A stretch of 64,000 nucleotides of DNA from Vibrio vulnificus NBRC 15645 = ATCC 27562 (lineage in GTDB: Bacteria; Pseudomonadota; Gammaproteobacteria; Enterobacterales; Vibrionaceae): positions 1,116,001 through 1,180,000 of the forward strand of contig NZ_CP012881.1 in assembly GCF_002224265.1 (NCBI RefSeq), in the 5' to 3' direction. This document shows positions 49,301-59,715 of this stretch, in pieces. Numbering within the stretch: the stretch's first letter is position 1; the number at the start of each line of letters is the position of its first letter. The translations under genes were made by a program, and so were the position numbers. Under the pieces are notes generated by a model. The model made no database searches, had not been told where the DNA came from, and saw only the letters and a list, made by a program, of their open reading frames with translations.

Positions 49301-50737
49301 TTATATCGTGCGCAGAAGTTCCCATTCATTACATGGGTATACAGAAGCAAGTATCTGCCTTATTTCTGCCATATTTAAGCCCATTTTTCGTAGATAGTTC
49401 ACCACCAACGCTATCTTCTTGATGTTTTGGGCTGCCGCTGCCAACCAACATTGCATTTGCACGTTGGCTAGACCTCGGAAGCGAGCATAACGATGACCAT
49501 GATGTTGCTTGGCATCTGCAAAGCTCCGTTCTACTGTTTCACTTCGACGTCGATAGGTCTTCTTACCATAGGAAGAAAGCCGCATTTGATTTGCTCTCTC
49601 TACGGCATCGCTATAGATATGCCGAGTAATCACTTTCTTCATGTTTTTGCTTTGAGTACAGTCATCCCTCATTGGACAGAACGCACACTCTTTCGGGTCT
49701 GAGTGGTATTCTCGGTAGGCATCGCGTGACGTGGTTTTATAAAGCAACGCCTGACCATTCGGACACTGGTAGCAGTCTCTTTGCGCATCGTAAGTAAAGT
49801 GTTTCTTTTTGAACGCATTTTTCGTTCTCGATGGACGTCGATAACCGAACACGCCAAGAATACCTCGACGTTCAAGTGACTCCGCCACTGGAGCGGTAAA
49901 GTAGCCCGCATCCAGTCCAACGGCTATCGGGTTCAATTGGAATGTAGCAAGCGTGTAATCTAAGCGTTGAACGTAAGGCTGTGAGTCATTGATGTTGCCC
50001 GCGGTGGTATAGGTATCGAGGATAATTCCATGTTGACCATCAACGGTTCGATGGTCGAGGTAGAAGAAGCCTTGTGGCTTATTATCACGAGTCATGAAGC
50101 CACTCTCTGGGTCAGTGGTGCTGGTTTTGGTATTCTTTGTTTTTGACTCTGATTCACGAGCCTTAAGAGGCTTCTTACCCGCTTTTTCTCGGTCTAACGC
50201 GACGTCGTCATCCAGCATATCAAGATAGGCACTCGCGCGAACCGCCGTGACTTTATTGGTGTGTTTATTCTTGTTGGCGTTCGCTTTGAGATGAGTACTG
50301 TCCGTAAAGAGCTCTTGACCCGCGACCAAGCCTTTCGTCATGGCTTGCTCTACGATATTGATAAAAATACGTTCGAATACATCCGTGCCATTAAAGCGAC
50401 GAATGCGGTTTTGGCTTAGAGTCGAAGCGTGGATGACTTTCTCTGTTAATGACATCCGTAAGAACCAACGGTAAGCGACATTCACTTCAATTTCTTTAAC
50501 GAGCTGACGCTCACTTTTTATACCAAAGATATAACCAAGCAAGATGATTTTGAAGAGACGAACAGGGTCAACAGGTGGACGCCCATTATCTTTACAATAA
50601 AGATGAGCGACTTCATCACGAATGAATTCAAAGTCGATAGCATTATCGATTTTGCGCACTAAATGGTTTTTAGGAACTAACTGTTCCATCGTCACCATTT
50701 CCAGTTCGTATTGTTGCGGAGTCGGTTCTTGAAGCAT
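49301..50737 (-). CDS. IS1182-family DDE transposase
   Basis: A 478-residue transposase. The N-terminal DUF772-type region (VPKNHLVRKIDNAIDFEFIR, GRPPVDPVRLFKIILLGYIF) is followed by the catalytic domain with Asp in LFTDSTHLKANANK, Asp in VGLDAGYFTAPVAE and Glu in RRSETVERSFADAKQHHG. A Cys-rich segment (CPNGQAL, KECAFCPMRDDC) lies between, as is usual in this family. No stop or frameshift interrupts it. The start ATG at 50737 lies three bases after a hairpin that may restrict translation. Confidence 0.9.
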   Translation of the reverse strand: MLQEPTPQQYELEMVTMEQLVPKNHLVRKIDNAIDFEFIRDEVAHLYCKDNGRPPVDPVRLFKIILLGYIFGIKSERQLVKEIEVNVAYRWFLRMSLTEKVIHASTLSQNRIRRFNGTDVFERIFINIVEQAMTKGLVAGQELFTDSTHLKANANKNKHTNKVTAVRASAYLDMLDDDVALDREKAGKKPLKARESESKTKNTKTSTTDPESGFMTRDNKPQGFFYLDHRTVDGQHGIILDTYTTAGNINDSQPYVQRLDYTLATFQLNPIAVGLDAGYFTAPVAESLERRGILGVFGYRRPSRTKNAFKKKHFTYDAQRDCYQCPNGQALLYKTTSRDAYREYHSDPKECAFCPMRDDCTQSKNMKKVITRHIYSDAVERANQMRLSSYGKKTYRRRSETVERSFADAKQHHGHRYARFRGLANVQMQCWLAAAAQNIKKIALVVNYLRKMGLNMAEIRQILASVYPCNEWELLRTI

Positions 50738-50740
50738 ATC

Positions 50741-50801
50741 GGAGTATCCATATTTCGATACCCCTATTAGATCAAAGGTCTAGCTCGAAAGCTAGACCTT
50801 T
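50741..50801 (-). promoter_or_regulatory. Two hairpins in the leader of the transposase gene
   Basis: Read on the minus strand, the outer hairpin is AAAGGTCTAGC-TTTCGA-GCTAGACCTTT (50774-50801), an 11-bp perfect stem. The inner hairpin pairs GGGGTATC with GATACTCC (50741-50764; one G-T pair, 8-base loop) and ends three bases before the ATG. Such structures in IS elements hide the ribosome site from transcripts that enter from outside. The role here is inferred. Confidence 0.6.
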
Positions 50802-50813
50802 GTCAGCAGTCTG

Positions 50814-50835
50814 AAGGATGTCATATGACATCCTT
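50814..50835. repeat. 22-bp target-site duplication, right copy
   Basis: Second copy of the palindrome at 49199-49220, followed by TTTATTTT. On the minus strand the plsC-like gene transcript meets this hairpin, but the bases after it are now IS sequence and not a T-tract. Confidence 0.9.
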
Positions 50836-50864
50836 TTTATTTTAACCATCGATTTTTAAGTGAA

Positions 50865-51590
50865 TCATTGCTGATTACGTAACTTCACTTCTTCATCCAA
50901 ACTTTCTAATTTGGCTTTCATCTTTTCGCGACAGATTTCTGCAAGCTCGCGAATATGCTCTTTGCCATAACCTTCGGTGCTAATGGGATCCAACATTTCG
51001 ACAATCACGTGACCATTATTCCAACGATTCAATTTCAGTTGATCCGTTGAGCTACATACGATCGGGATAATCGGCACGCCAGCGCCAATCGCAGCGTGAA
51101 AAGCGCCCGTTTTGAAAGGCATGAGGCCACGACCGCGTGAGCGTGTACCTTCAGGAAACATCCATACCGAGACTTCACTTGCTTTCATGCTTGCCACTAC
51201 CTGATCAATCGTCCCTTTGGCTTTGGTTTTATTCGCACGGTCAATCAAGATGTTACCCGTCAGCCAGTAAAGCTGTCCAAACAGCGGTAACCACGCTAGG
51301 CTCTTTTTGCCTACCGTGACAACTTTGGGTGTCACTGCCGAAGATACGGTAAAGAGGTCCCAGTTATTTTGATGGTTGGCAATGTAGATATGTTGGCCAC
51401 GTTGGTAGGCATCTTCAGGAAGACGCAGTTCCAGCTTAATGCCAAATACACGCGACATTTTGGCAAACAGACGGCCAAAGGTGAACACATGCTTAGGATT
51501 TCGAGGGCTAAGTAAACAGTAGCCACAACCAAAAACGAACATCACAACAGCAAATAACGCCGTCGCTAATAAACGCACTAGAGCAATCAT
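50865..51590 (-). CDS. 1-acyl-sn-glycerol-3-phosphate acyltransferase (PlsC-like)
   Basis: A 241-residue membrane-bound acyltransferase that would add the second acyl chain to lysophosphatidic acid. It has an N-terminal membrane helix (about 5-28), the HX4D motif in ANHQNNWDLF and the substrate motif FPEGTRSRGRG. Length fits PlsC (E. coli 245). GGAG lies seven bases before the ATG at 51590. The gene stands alone; its former terminator was disrupted by the insertion sequence. Vibrio carries more than one PlsC-type gene, so I give no symbol. Confidence 0.9.
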   Translation of the reverse strand: MIALVRLLATALFAVVMFVFGCGYCLLSPRNPKHVFTFGRLFAKMSRVFGIKLELRLPEDAYQRGQHIYIANHQNNWDLFTVSSAVTPKVVTVGKKSLAWLPLFGQLYWLTGNILIDRANKTKAKGTIDQVVASMKASEVSVWMFPEGTRSRGRGLMPFKTGAFHAAIGAGVPIIPIVCSSTDQLKLNRWNNGHVIVEMLDPISTEGYGKEHIRELAEICREKMKAKLESLDEEVKLRNQQ

Positions 51591-51682
51591 TTATAACTCC
51601 GGTATTCATTCAGATCGGCATTGCACTCCCAAGATATTGAAAGTTACGCTCCACTTCTCTGACAAAACAACTTCAAAAATAT

Positions 51683-51709
51683 AAAAAAGCCGAAACCTGT
51701 GTTTCGGCT
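51683..51709 (-). terminator. Terminator of the mla-ibaG-murA operon
   Basis: On the minus strand AGCCGAAAC pairs with GTTTCGGCT around ACAG and is followed by T residues. It is 20 bases past the murA stop. Confidence 0.88.
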
Positions 51710-51728
51710 ATATTGGTATCAACGCAGT

Positions 51729-53003
<1,275 letters not shown>

Positions 53004-53258
53004 TTAAAGAGACATCAGTTTCTTGTCACGTGCCCATTCGGCAGGCGTGTATGCTTTGATCGACAAGGCATGAATATCATTGCGTTGGATGTAGTCCATG
53101 AGTGGTTTGTAGATCAGCTGTTGCTTCTTAACGCGGCTCATTCCTTCGAAACAAGCATCAACAGCGACCACTTCATAGTGGCTACCTTCACCTTTTACAT
53201 GCAACTCTTCAAGGTTGAGTGCTTCTTCTAGTAACTGTTGTACTTTTGCGCTATCCAC
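53004..53258 (-). CDS. ibaG: BolA-family protein IbaG
   Basis: An 84-residue BolA-like protein (E. coli YrbA/IbaG). The family pattern is [20 protein letters not shown] with [20 protein letters not shown] and the His near the end of the fold; [14 protein letters not shown] closes the domain. It is thought to act with monothiol glutaredoxin on Fe-S or redox sensing and to affect acid resistance. It is located between mlaB and murA, in the usual order. Confidence 0.93.
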   Translation of the reverse strand: MDSAKVQQLLEEALNLEELHVKGEGSHYEVVAVDACFEGMSRVKKQQLIYKPLMDYIQRNDIHALSIKAYTPAEWARDKKLMSL

Positions 53259-53261
53259 AAT

Positions 53262-53579
53262 TTACCCCTGATAACTTTGAATATGTTTGGCAACCACGTC
53301 TTCAACGTTGCTTAACTGAAACAGTGTGCGCAGTTGCGCTGGCACAAAACTCAGCATTATATGACAGTTTTGCTTTTTTGCATGCTCTAATAAGTGAATT
53401 AGCATCACCATTCCGGCAGAATCCACCCGTTGTACGGTTTTTAGTGAGAATTCCACCTGACTATGTCTCGGCTTCCAAGTCTGAGCAAAACGCCACAGTG
53501 ATGGCACTTGTTCACGATCCAAATTACCACTTAAGCTGACTTTCTCGTCTGTCGATTGCTGCCATTGCGGGTGTGACAT
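53262..53579 (-). CDS. mlaB: Mla system STAS-domain protein MlaB
   Basis: A 105-residue cytoplasmic STAS protein that binds the ATPase MlaF and stabilises the MlaFEDB complex. It shows LSGNLDREQVPSLW and the helix-preceding DSAGMVMLIHLLEHA, with the conserved Ser/Asp loop of STAS. Its ATG shares one base with the mlaC stop (TGATG), so translation is coupled. Low overall conservation is normal for MlaB. Confidence 0.88.
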   Translation of the reverse strand: MSHPQWQQSTDEKVSLSGNLDREQVPSLWRFAQTWKPRHSQVEFSLKTVQRVDSAGMVMLIHLLEHAKKQNCHIMLSFVPAQLRTLFQLSNVEDVVAKHIQSYQG

Positions 53580-54214
53580 CAGTTTTTCGCCTCAAAACGA
53601 ATCGGTTGTTTCGCTAATGCTTCCAGCTCGTTGGCGACGGAAAGAATACCATCTTGGCGAATTTTACCATTCCACTCCGACTGCTTGCTGGAGAGTAAAC
53701 TGATCCCTTCGGCAACCATATCAAAAGCGAGCCAATCGCCGTTATTCTCACGACGCAATTTGAACTCTAGCTTAATGTTTGGGCGGGGGGTATCAATGAT
53801 ATCAACTTTCACACTGGTGATGCGCTGATCTTCTTCCACCTTAGATTCCGGGCCAAAGAGAATTTTCTGATCCGTGTATTGCGTCAATACCTGCGCATAA
53901 GAGCTCACTAAGTACGCGCGAAACGCGTCAATAAACGCTGTGACGTCTTCACGCTTTGCCCCTTTGAGATTTGTACCCAATAACTTAAGTGCCGCGTACT
54001 TTTCATTCACGTATGGCATCAGCTCTTCTTCTACCACCACTTTGAGGTAGTCAGGATCTTGCTGAATTTTAGGTTGCTCTGCCTTCAAACGCGCAAAGGC
54101 CTGCTCTGAAACCTGCTTCATCATTTGATACGGATCGGCTTTGTCCACTGCCGTGCTCGCCAATACATTAAGTGACATCAACAGCGAGAGACAGGTCAAA
54201 AAGAATCGTTTCAT
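53579..54214 (-). CDS. mlaC: Periplasmic phospholipid-binding protein MlaC
   Basis: Carries phospholipid between the outer-membrane MlaA complex and the inner-membrane MlaFEDB complex. The 211-residue product has a signal peptide (MKRFFLTCLSLLMSLNVLAS) followed by the Tol-Ttg2/MlaC fold, with FIDAFRAYLVSSYAQVL as the key helix. Start 54214 is chosen since GGA lies eight bases before it; the ORF is open 19 codons further without a signal-peptide match. It is part of the mlaFEDCB operon. Confidence 0.93.
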   Translation of the reverse strand: MKRFFLTCLSLLMSLNVLASTAVDKADPYQMMKQVSEQAFARLKAEQPKIQQDPDYLKVVVEEELMPYVNEKYAALKLLGTNLKGAKREDVTAFIDAFRAYLVSSYAQVLTQYTDQKILFGPESKVEEDQRITSVKVDIIDTPRPNIKLEFKLRRENNGDWLAFDMVAEGISLLSSKQSEWNGKIRQDGILSVANELEALAKQPIRFEAKN

Positions 54215-54218
54215 CGAA

Positions 54219-54707
54219 TTATTCCTTCTTAGTTTCATCTTTGTTGCCGACGCTATACAGCACTTGGCCAATCAAATCTTCCAATACCAACGCCGATTTG
54301 GTGTCTTCAATAAAGTCACCATCTTTAAGCATCTGCTCATCTTCAAAAACGAATCCTGGCACTAAGCCGATGTACTGCTCACCAATCAAGCCGGATGTCA
54401 GTATCTGCACACTCGAGGTCTCCGGAAACTGGTTGTAGAGACTGTTGATCGACAACGATACGACAGGGACTAAGGTTTCAGGATTCAACGAAATGTCGGA
54501 TACGCGTCCAATCACAACCCCTCCCACTTTCACAGGCGAGCGCACTTTAAGACTACCGATGTTGTCAAACTGTGCTTTGAGCGTGTAAGTATTGCCCGAG
54601 CCCAGCCCCTTTACGTCAGCGACTTGAAAAATCATGACCAGAATTGCGCAAATTCCCGCCAAGACAAAGCTGCCAACCCATAATTCTGTTTTACGTGTTT
54701 GTTGCAT
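54219..54707 (-). CDS. mlaD: Phospholipid-binding MCE-domain protein MlaD
   Basis: A 162-residue inner-membrane protein, one membrane helix (about 9-29) and a periplasmic MCE domain (about 40-120, LKAQFDNIGSLKVRSPVKVG, GVVIGRVSDISL). Six copies form the ring that passes lipid through the complex. It is followed by mlaC and preceded by mlaE at two bases spacing, so the operon is tight. Confidence 0.95.
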   Translation of the reverse strand: MQQTRKTELWVGSFVLAGICAILVMIFQVADVKGLGSGNTYTLKAQFDNIGSLKVRSPVKVGGVVIGRVSDISLNPETLVPVVSLSINSLYNQFPETSSVQILTSGLIGEQYIGLVPGFVFEDEQMLKDGDFIEDTKSALVLEDLIGQVLYSVGNKDETKKE

Positions 54708-54709
54708 GT

Positions 54710-55498
54710 TTAATTCCCAAACATCAACGCAGTGAGGACAAAATCCAGCCCCAACACCGCTAAAGAAGAGTGAACCACCGTGCGAGTCGTCGCACGGCTG
54801 ATGCCTTCCGAAGTTGGAATAGCATCGTAACCATTAAAGAGCGCAATCCAAGTCACGGTAATGGCAAAGACCACACACTTGATCATGCTGTTACCAATAT
54901 CTTGCCCTAACTCCACCGAAGCTTGCATGGCAGACCAAAAACTGCCGTGGTCGATGCCTTTCCAGTCAACACCCACCAATTGGCCACCCCAAATACCTAC
55001 GGCCATGAAGATCATCGCCAACAGCGGCATCGAGATAATGCCAGCCCACAACCTTGGCGCTATGATTCTTTTAAGTGGGTCAACCGCCATCATTTCCATA
55101 CTAGAAAGCTGCTCTGTCGCTTTCATCAGGCCAATTTCAGCCGTGAGTGCAGAGCCCGCTCGCCCGGCAAACAACAATGCCGTCACAACTGGCCCTAGCT
55201 CACGCAATAACGACAGCGCGACCATTTGCCCTAGGCTGCCTTCTGCGCCGTAATCCACCAAAATCACGTAGCCTTGTAGACTCAACACCATTCCAATGAA
55301 GAGCCCTGAGACCACGATGATGGCCAAAGACTGCACACCCACGTTATAAATTTGCTTCACCAATAGTGGCAGCGTTTTTCGCGGTTGTGGTCTCCCCGCA
55401 AGTGAACCTGCAAGCATTAAGCTCGCCTTGCCAAATGATTGACATAAGCTAAGGAAGCGACGCCCGAGCGCTGAAATCATGTCGACTAAGTTAGGCAT
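54710..55498 (-). CDS. mlaE: Mla ABC transporter permease MlaE
   Basis: A 262-residue permease of the MlaE (ABC type I-like) family with several membrane segments ([61 protein letters not shown]). The [20 protein letters not shown] stretch is the family's coupling region. Its ATG overlaps the mlaF stop. E. coli MlaE has 260 residues. Confidence 0.95.
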   Translation of the reverse strand: MPNLVDMISALGRRFLSLCQSFGKASLMLAGSLAGRPQPRKTLPLLVKQIYNVGVQSLAIIVVSGLFIGMVLSLQGYVILVDYGAEGSLGQMVALSLLRELGPVVTALLFAGRAGSALTAEIGLMKATEQLSSMEMMAVDPLKRIIAPRLWAGIISMPLLAMIFMAVGIWGGQLVGVDWKGIDHGSFWSAMQASVELGQDIGNSMIKCVVFAITVTWIALFNGYDAIPTSEGISRATTRTVVHSSLAVLGLDFVLTALMFGN

Positions 55499-56294
55499 CG
55501 TGAAATAAATCCTTTTCTATGGGTTGCGCGGGAAAACGAAACGGCACAGGACCATCCGCTTCACCCAATAAAAATTGTTGAACACGAGGATCGCTGTTGT
55601 TGCGCAGCTCCTCTGGTGTGCCTTTCGCGATCACTTTGCCATCAGCCAGCAGATACACCCAATCAGCAATGCTCATCACCTCCGGGACATCATGAGAAAC
55701 GACAACGGCTGTGACCCCTAAGGCACTGTTCAAATTACGAATCAACTCAACCAGCACCCCCATGGTGATCGGATCCTGACCGACAAAAGGTTCGTCATAC
55801 ATGATCAGCTCAGGGTCGAGCGCAATGGCTCTTGCTAGGGCAGCTCGACGAGCCATGCCACCAGATAACTCACTTGGCATTAGTTCTGCAGCCCCTCTCA
55901 GGCCAACCGCTTCAAGCTTCAATAGTACTAAAGTGCGAATGAGTGAGTCACTCAGCTGAGTGTGTTCACGTAAAGGAAAGGCGACGTTATCGAAGACATT
56001 GAGATCAGTAAACAGCGCGCCGGATTGAAACAGCATGCTCATTTTTTTTCTGGCGTGATAAAGCTTAGAGCGAGACAAACTAGGAATATTGACACCATCA
56101 AACCAAATCTCACCACTTTCCGGCAAGATTTGCCCACCAATCAGGCGAAGCAATGTGGTCTTTCCAATTCCAGATGGCCCCATGATGGCCGTCACTTTTC
56201 CTTTGGGAATACGCAAATCGATGTTGTCGAAAATCTTACGTTGGCCACGGGAAAACGTCAGTCCATGAATCGTTACTAAATCGTTGTGTGACAT
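55491..56294 (-). CDS. mlaF: Mla ABC transporter ATPase MlaF
   Basis: A 267-residue ABC ATPase that powers the Mla lipid transporter. It shows Walker [11 protein letters not shown], the signature [15 protein letters not shown], Walker [14 protein letters not shown], and the switch His in VSHDVPEV. It begins the mlaFEDCB-ibaG-murA operon on the minus strand and is divergent from yrbG. Confidence 0.96.
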   Translation of the reverse strand: MSHNDLVTIHGLTFSRGQRKIFDNIDLRIPKGKVTAIMGPSGIGKTTLLRLIGGQILPESGEIWFDGVNIPSLSRSKLYHARKKMSMLFQSGALFTDLNVFDNVAFPLREHTQLSDSLIRTLVLLKLEAVGLRGAAELMPSELSGGMARRAALARAIALDPELIMYDEPFVGQDPITMGVLVELIRNLNSALGVTAVVVSHDVPEVMSIADWVYLLADGKVIAKGTPEELRNNSDPRVQQFLLGEADGPVPFRFPAQPIEKDLFHDA

Positions 56295-56639
56295 ACTCTC
56301 TCTTTATTTACTCAGGTATTCCCCTGCGTTTTTTATCGCACTTGTGTCGATTGGCGACAAATTCGGCAAGCCATGATAAGCAGATTATTTCAGAATTAAA
56401 AGCAGTGTTCGATTAATTCCTTTGAACCATCACTCAATTCAATAGACTTTCTTTCTGCACTCTTTATTAATCCTAACGAAAAATAACGCCTTATCGGCTC
56501 ATCTCTCATTTTCCTTACATATTAGCCTTTACCACTTACGAGGATGTAATTTGTTACCACTTTGGCTTCCATTTTTGTCGGCAAAAGGTCAAAATTAGCG
56601 GTTAATCATTCAACTTATCATTACTTTCTGGAACTTATC
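56295..56639. other. Divergent promoter region between mlaF and yrbG
   Basis: About 345 bp without a gene. It should contain promoters for both the mla operon and the yrbG-rpoN cluster. It is AT-rich on the right. No boxes could be fixed with certainty. A frame upstream of yrbG to 56562 has no support. Confidence 0.45.
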
Positions 56640-57605
56640 ATGCTCGAAGCCGTCGCGCTGCTTATCGTTGGTCTCATTTTGTTGGTCTGGAGTGCCGACA
56701 AACTTGTTTTTGGTTCAGCCGCCCTCGCTCGCAATATCGGTATTTCTCCATTGGTCATCGGTATGACCATCCTCGCAATGGGCTCATCTGCGCCAGAAAT
56801 GATGGTTTCAGCCACCGCGGCACTTGACGGTAAAACCGATACCGCAGTGGGTAATGTTATAGGTTCGAATATCGCCAACATCGCCCTGATTCTTGGTATT
56901 ACCGCGTTAGTTCGTCCACTGTCGATCAACTCTGCCGTAGTACGTCGCGAGTTGCCGCTCATGATTGGTGTAACTGTCTTGGCTGGCATCCTACTTTGGG
57001 ATAGTCATCTTGGTTTCTATGAAGGCGTGCTACTGTTTGTTTTATTTACCTTATTCCTAGTCGCGATGCTGCAAATCAGCCGTCGCGAACAAAAAACCGG
57101 AGATGCCTTCTTAGAAGAGCAAGAGTCGGAAATTCCTCAAGGCGTCAGCAATCCCAAAGCCGCAATGTGGATCGTCATTGGTCTGATCCTTTTACCACTC
57201 GCGGCCGATATGCTAGTGGATAATGCGGTCATCATTGCGAAATACTTTGGCATGAGTGACTTGGTGATTGGTTTAACCATTATTGCCGTGGGTACCAGCC
57301 TGCCAGAACTGGCCGCCTCTTTGGCGGGTGCTCTGAAAGGTGAAGATGACATGGCGGTCGGTAACATCATCGGCTCCAACGTCTTCAATATTCTTGCCGT
57401 GATGGGGATCCCCGGTATTCTCAACCCGTCATTTATTAGTGAATACGCAATGGGACGTGATTTTTGGGTAATGCTGGCGATTTCCTTACTTTTGGTTGTC
57501 ATGGCATTGGGCAAATCTCGCAGAATTAGTCGTACGGAAGGTGGTATTCTACTGACCTGCTTTATCGGTTATCAGGCCTATCTGTTAATGAACATGGCAG
57601 CGTAA
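56640..57605 (+). CDS. yrbG: Calcium/sodium antiporter family protein YrbG
   Basis: A 321-residue inner-membrane protein of the CaCA exchanger family, with two inverted repeats of about five helices each. The alpha-repeats read GMTILAMGSSAPEMMVSATA with GNVIGSNIANIALILG, and GLTIIAVGTSLPELAASLAG with GNIIGSNVFNILAVMG. All key acidic and Asn residues are present. Start 56640 (MLEAVALLIVG) is chosen because it begins the first helix; the longer ORF from 56562 would add a non-homologous tail. It starts the operon leading to rpoN. Confidence 0.92.
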   Translation: MLEAVALLIVGLILLVWSADKLVFGSAALARNIGISPLVIGMTILAMGSSAPEMMVSATAALDGKTDTAVGNVIGSNIANIALILGITALVRPLSINSAVVRRELPLMIGVTVLAGILLWDSHLGFYEGVLLFVLFTLFLVAMLQISRREQKTGDAFLEEQESEIPQGVSNPKAAMWIVIGLILLPLAADMLVDNAVIIAKYFGMSDLVIGLTIIAVGTSLPELAASLAGALKGEDDMAVGNIIGSNVFNILAVMGIPGILNPSFISEYAMGRDFWVMLAISLLLVVMALGKSRRISRTEGGILLTCFIGYQAYLLMNMAA

Positions 57606-57626
57606 GCTGTCTCGCTAGGAGTACAC

Positions 57627-58598
57627 ATGACCCTGTCCTTTGATTATCGTGCGGTAGCAAAACAAGTGTTAGCCACGGAAATACGCGGTCTTGAGCAGTT
57701 ATCGCAATATTTTGATGAGCAATTTGAGCAAGCGTGTGAATTAATCCTGAATAACGCCGGAAAAGTGGTTGTTATGGGGATGGGGAAATCTGGTCATATC
57801 GGGAAAAAGATCGCCGCCTCGTTAGCCAGCACCGGCACTTCCTCGTTCTTTGTTCATCCAGGGGAAGCTTCGCACGGTGACTTAGGAATGATCGAACGTG
57901 GGGATATCGTCCTTGCCATTTCCAACTCCGGTGAGTCCTCAGAAATTCTCGCGCTCTTTCCGGTATTAAAGCGATTGGGTATCCGCATCATTAGCATGAC
58001 TGGCAAACCCAGCTCGACCATGGCAAAACTGGCCGATTACCATTTACAAATCACCGTTCCTGAAGAGGCGTGTCCGTTGGGTTTGGCTCCAACCACCAGC
58101 ACAACGGCGACTTTAGTGATGGGCGATGCTATGGCTGTGGCCTTGCTGCAAGCCCGCGGCTTTACCGCTGAGGATTTCGCACTGTCCCATCCTGGTGGTG
58201 CGCTGGGAAGAAAGCTATTATTGAAACTCAACGACATCATGCATACGGGCGAACAGTTACCGCGCGTCTCTCCGGATGCTTTAGTGCGTGATGCGTTATT
58301 GGAAATCTCACAGAAAGGCCTCGGCATGACGGCCATTGTGGGTCAAGACAATCTGTTGCTCGGCATTTTTACTGACGGAGACTTACGCCGTATCTTAGAT
58401 AAGCGTGTCGACATTCACAGCGCACAGATCGGCGATGTGATGACCAAACACCCTACAGTTGCCAATCCAAGCATGCTCGCGGTTGAAGGGCTCAACCTCA
58501 TGCAACAGAAGAAAATTAACGGTTTAATGTTGTGCCAAGATGGTAAACTGGTTGGCGCATTAAACATGCACGATTTATTGAAAGCGGGAGTCATGTAG
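57627..58598 (+). CDS. kdsD: D-arabinose 5-phosphate isomerase
   Basis: Converts ribulose-5-phosphate to arabinose-5-phosphate, the precursor of Kdo in LPS. The 323-residue protein has an N-terminal SIS domain (about 45-185, VVVMGMGKSGHIGKKIAASL, SNSGESSEIL, GVxxPLGLAPTTSTTATL-type stretch) and two C-terminal CBS domains (about 205-320). The kdsC start overlaps its stop. It is the YrbH-type isomerase of the E. coli gene order. Confidence 0.96.
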   Translation: MTLSFDYRAVAKQVLATEIRGLEQLSQYFDEQFEQACELILNNAGKVVVMGMGKSGHIGKKIAASLASTGTSSFFVHPGEASHGDLGMIERGDIVLAISNSGESSEILALFPVLKRLGIRIISMTGKPSSTMAKLADYHLQITVPEEACPLGLAPTTSTTATLVMGDAMAVALLQARGFTAEDFALSHPGGALGRKLLLKLNDIMHTGEQLPRVSPDALVRDALLEISQKGLGMTAIVGQDNLLLGIFTDGDLRRILDKRVDIHSAQIGDVMTKHPTVANPSMLAVEGLNLMQQKKINGLMLCQDGKLVGALNMHDLLKAGVM

Positions 58599-59155
58599 TG
58601 ACGCAATTCGTTGAAACTTTATACGGTCCAGTAGAACAAGCGATCGTCGATATTGCCCGCGATATTAAACTTCTCATTTGTGATGTGGATGGGGTATTTT
58701 CTGACGGTCTGATTTATATGGGCAATCAGGGGGAAGAGTTGAAGACCTTCCACACCCGAGACGGTTACGGCGTCAAAGCGCTCATGAATGCGGGCATTGA
58801 AATTGCGATTATTACCGGTCGTCAGTCACAAATTGTCGAGAACCGAATGAAGGCATTAGGTATTTCACTCATTTATCAAGGTCAGGATGATAAAGTCCGC
58901 GCCTACTACGATATTTGTGACAAACTCTCCATCCTCCCAGAACAAACCGGGTATATTGGAGACGATTTAATCGACTGGCCTGTAATGGAAAAAGTAGCAC
59001 TACAAGTTTGTGTTGCTGATGGTCATCCGCTACTGGCACAACGCGCCAACTATGTTACCCGCATTAAGGGGGGGCATGGTGCCGTGCGTGAAGTTTGCGA
59101 TCTCATTTTACAGGCACGTGGAGAATTAGACGCTCACAAAGGTCTGAGTATATGA
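58598..59155 (+). CDS. kdsC: 3-deoxy-D-manno-octulosonate 8-phosphate phosphatase
   Basis: Removes phosphate from Kdo-8-P. The 185-residue HAD-family enzyme shows LLICDVDGVFSDGLIYM with the two catalytic Asp, ITGRQSQIVENR, GQDDKV and GYIGDDLIDWPVME, and has no cap domain, as usual for KdsC. The start is GTG at 58598, sharing its G with the kdsD stop. The stop overlaps the lptC ATG. Confidence 0.95.
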   Translation: MTQFVETLYGPVEQAIVDIARDIKLLICDVDGVFSDGLIYMGNQGEELKTFHTRDGYGVKALMNAGIEIAIITGRQSQIVENRMKALGISLIYQGQDDKVRAYYDICDKLSILPEQTGYIGDDLIDWPVMEKVALQVCVADGHPLLAQRANYVTRIKGGHGAVREVCDLILQARGELDAHKGLSI

Positions 59156-59715
59156 GTTTTTCTCGGCTGATTTATTTGCTGCTGTTTTTCGTTGTCAGTT
59201 GGTCTTGCTACTACTTGTATGGCCAACGTGAAGCTCAATCGGTACAAGTGGCCCCCAATTTAGAGCTACCGATGTTTAGTGGCGAATCACTCAACAACAT
59301 CAGCTACAACTCTGATGGCATACGAAGCCATCAGATCTCTTCGTCGCATTTGGATCACTACGCCAAAAGTGGCGATACCGTTTTTGAAAATCCGAGTTTA
59401 GTCATCTACCGCGATGGCGACACGATCGAATGGAAAATCACAGCTCGACGCGCCGTGCTGGATGAAGAGCAAGTGTTGACCCTCTCCGACCACGTGAGAA
59501 TGCAAAACTTGTTGCCAGGCGCCAGCTTCGAAATGCTGTCTACGGACAAACTGGAAATCGATCTGTCGAATCGAGATTTTCATGCTGACCAGCAGGTTTT
59601 ATTGATTGGTCCACAATTTGAAACCACCGGAGAAGCGATGAAGGGTAACCTGAAAACCAACACAGCGACTCTGTATAATCATGTACAAGGTAGATATGAA
59701 ACCCTTACACCTTAG
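59152..59715 (+). CDS. lptC: LPS export protein LptC
   Basis: A 187-residue inner-membrane-anchored protein with one N-terminal membrane helix (about 5-24, LIYLLLFFVVSWSCYYLYG) and a periplasmic beta-jellyroll domain. It takes LPS from LptBFG and passes it to LptA. ATG 59152 overlaps the kdsC stop (ATGA); the ORF begins earlier without support. Conservation is low in this family, but order and architecture are clear. Confidence 0.93.
   Translation: MSFSRLIYLLLFFVVSWSCYYLYGQREAQSVQVAPNLELPMFSGESLNNISYNSDGIRSHQISSSHLDHYAKSGDTVFENPSLVIYRDGDTIEWKITARRAVLDEEQVLTLSDHVRMQNLLPGASFEMLSTDKLEIDLSNRDFHADQQVLLIGPQFETTGEAMKGNLKTNTATLYNHVQGRYETLTP

Larger units (their letters stand above)
49221..50813 (-). 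mobile_element. Complete IS1182-like insertion sequence, 1593 bp
   Basis: Ends are the 15-bp imperfect inverted repeats CAGATTGATGACGAA (49221-49235) and, on the other strand, CAGACTGCTGACAAA (50799-50813), 12 of 15 identical. It is flanked by a 22-bp direct repeat that is itself a perfect palindrome. One transposase gene fills it, read to the left, with 15-bp IR ends. The transposase is of IS1182 type by its pattern. Everything is intact, so it may still be able to move. Confidence 0.92.
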
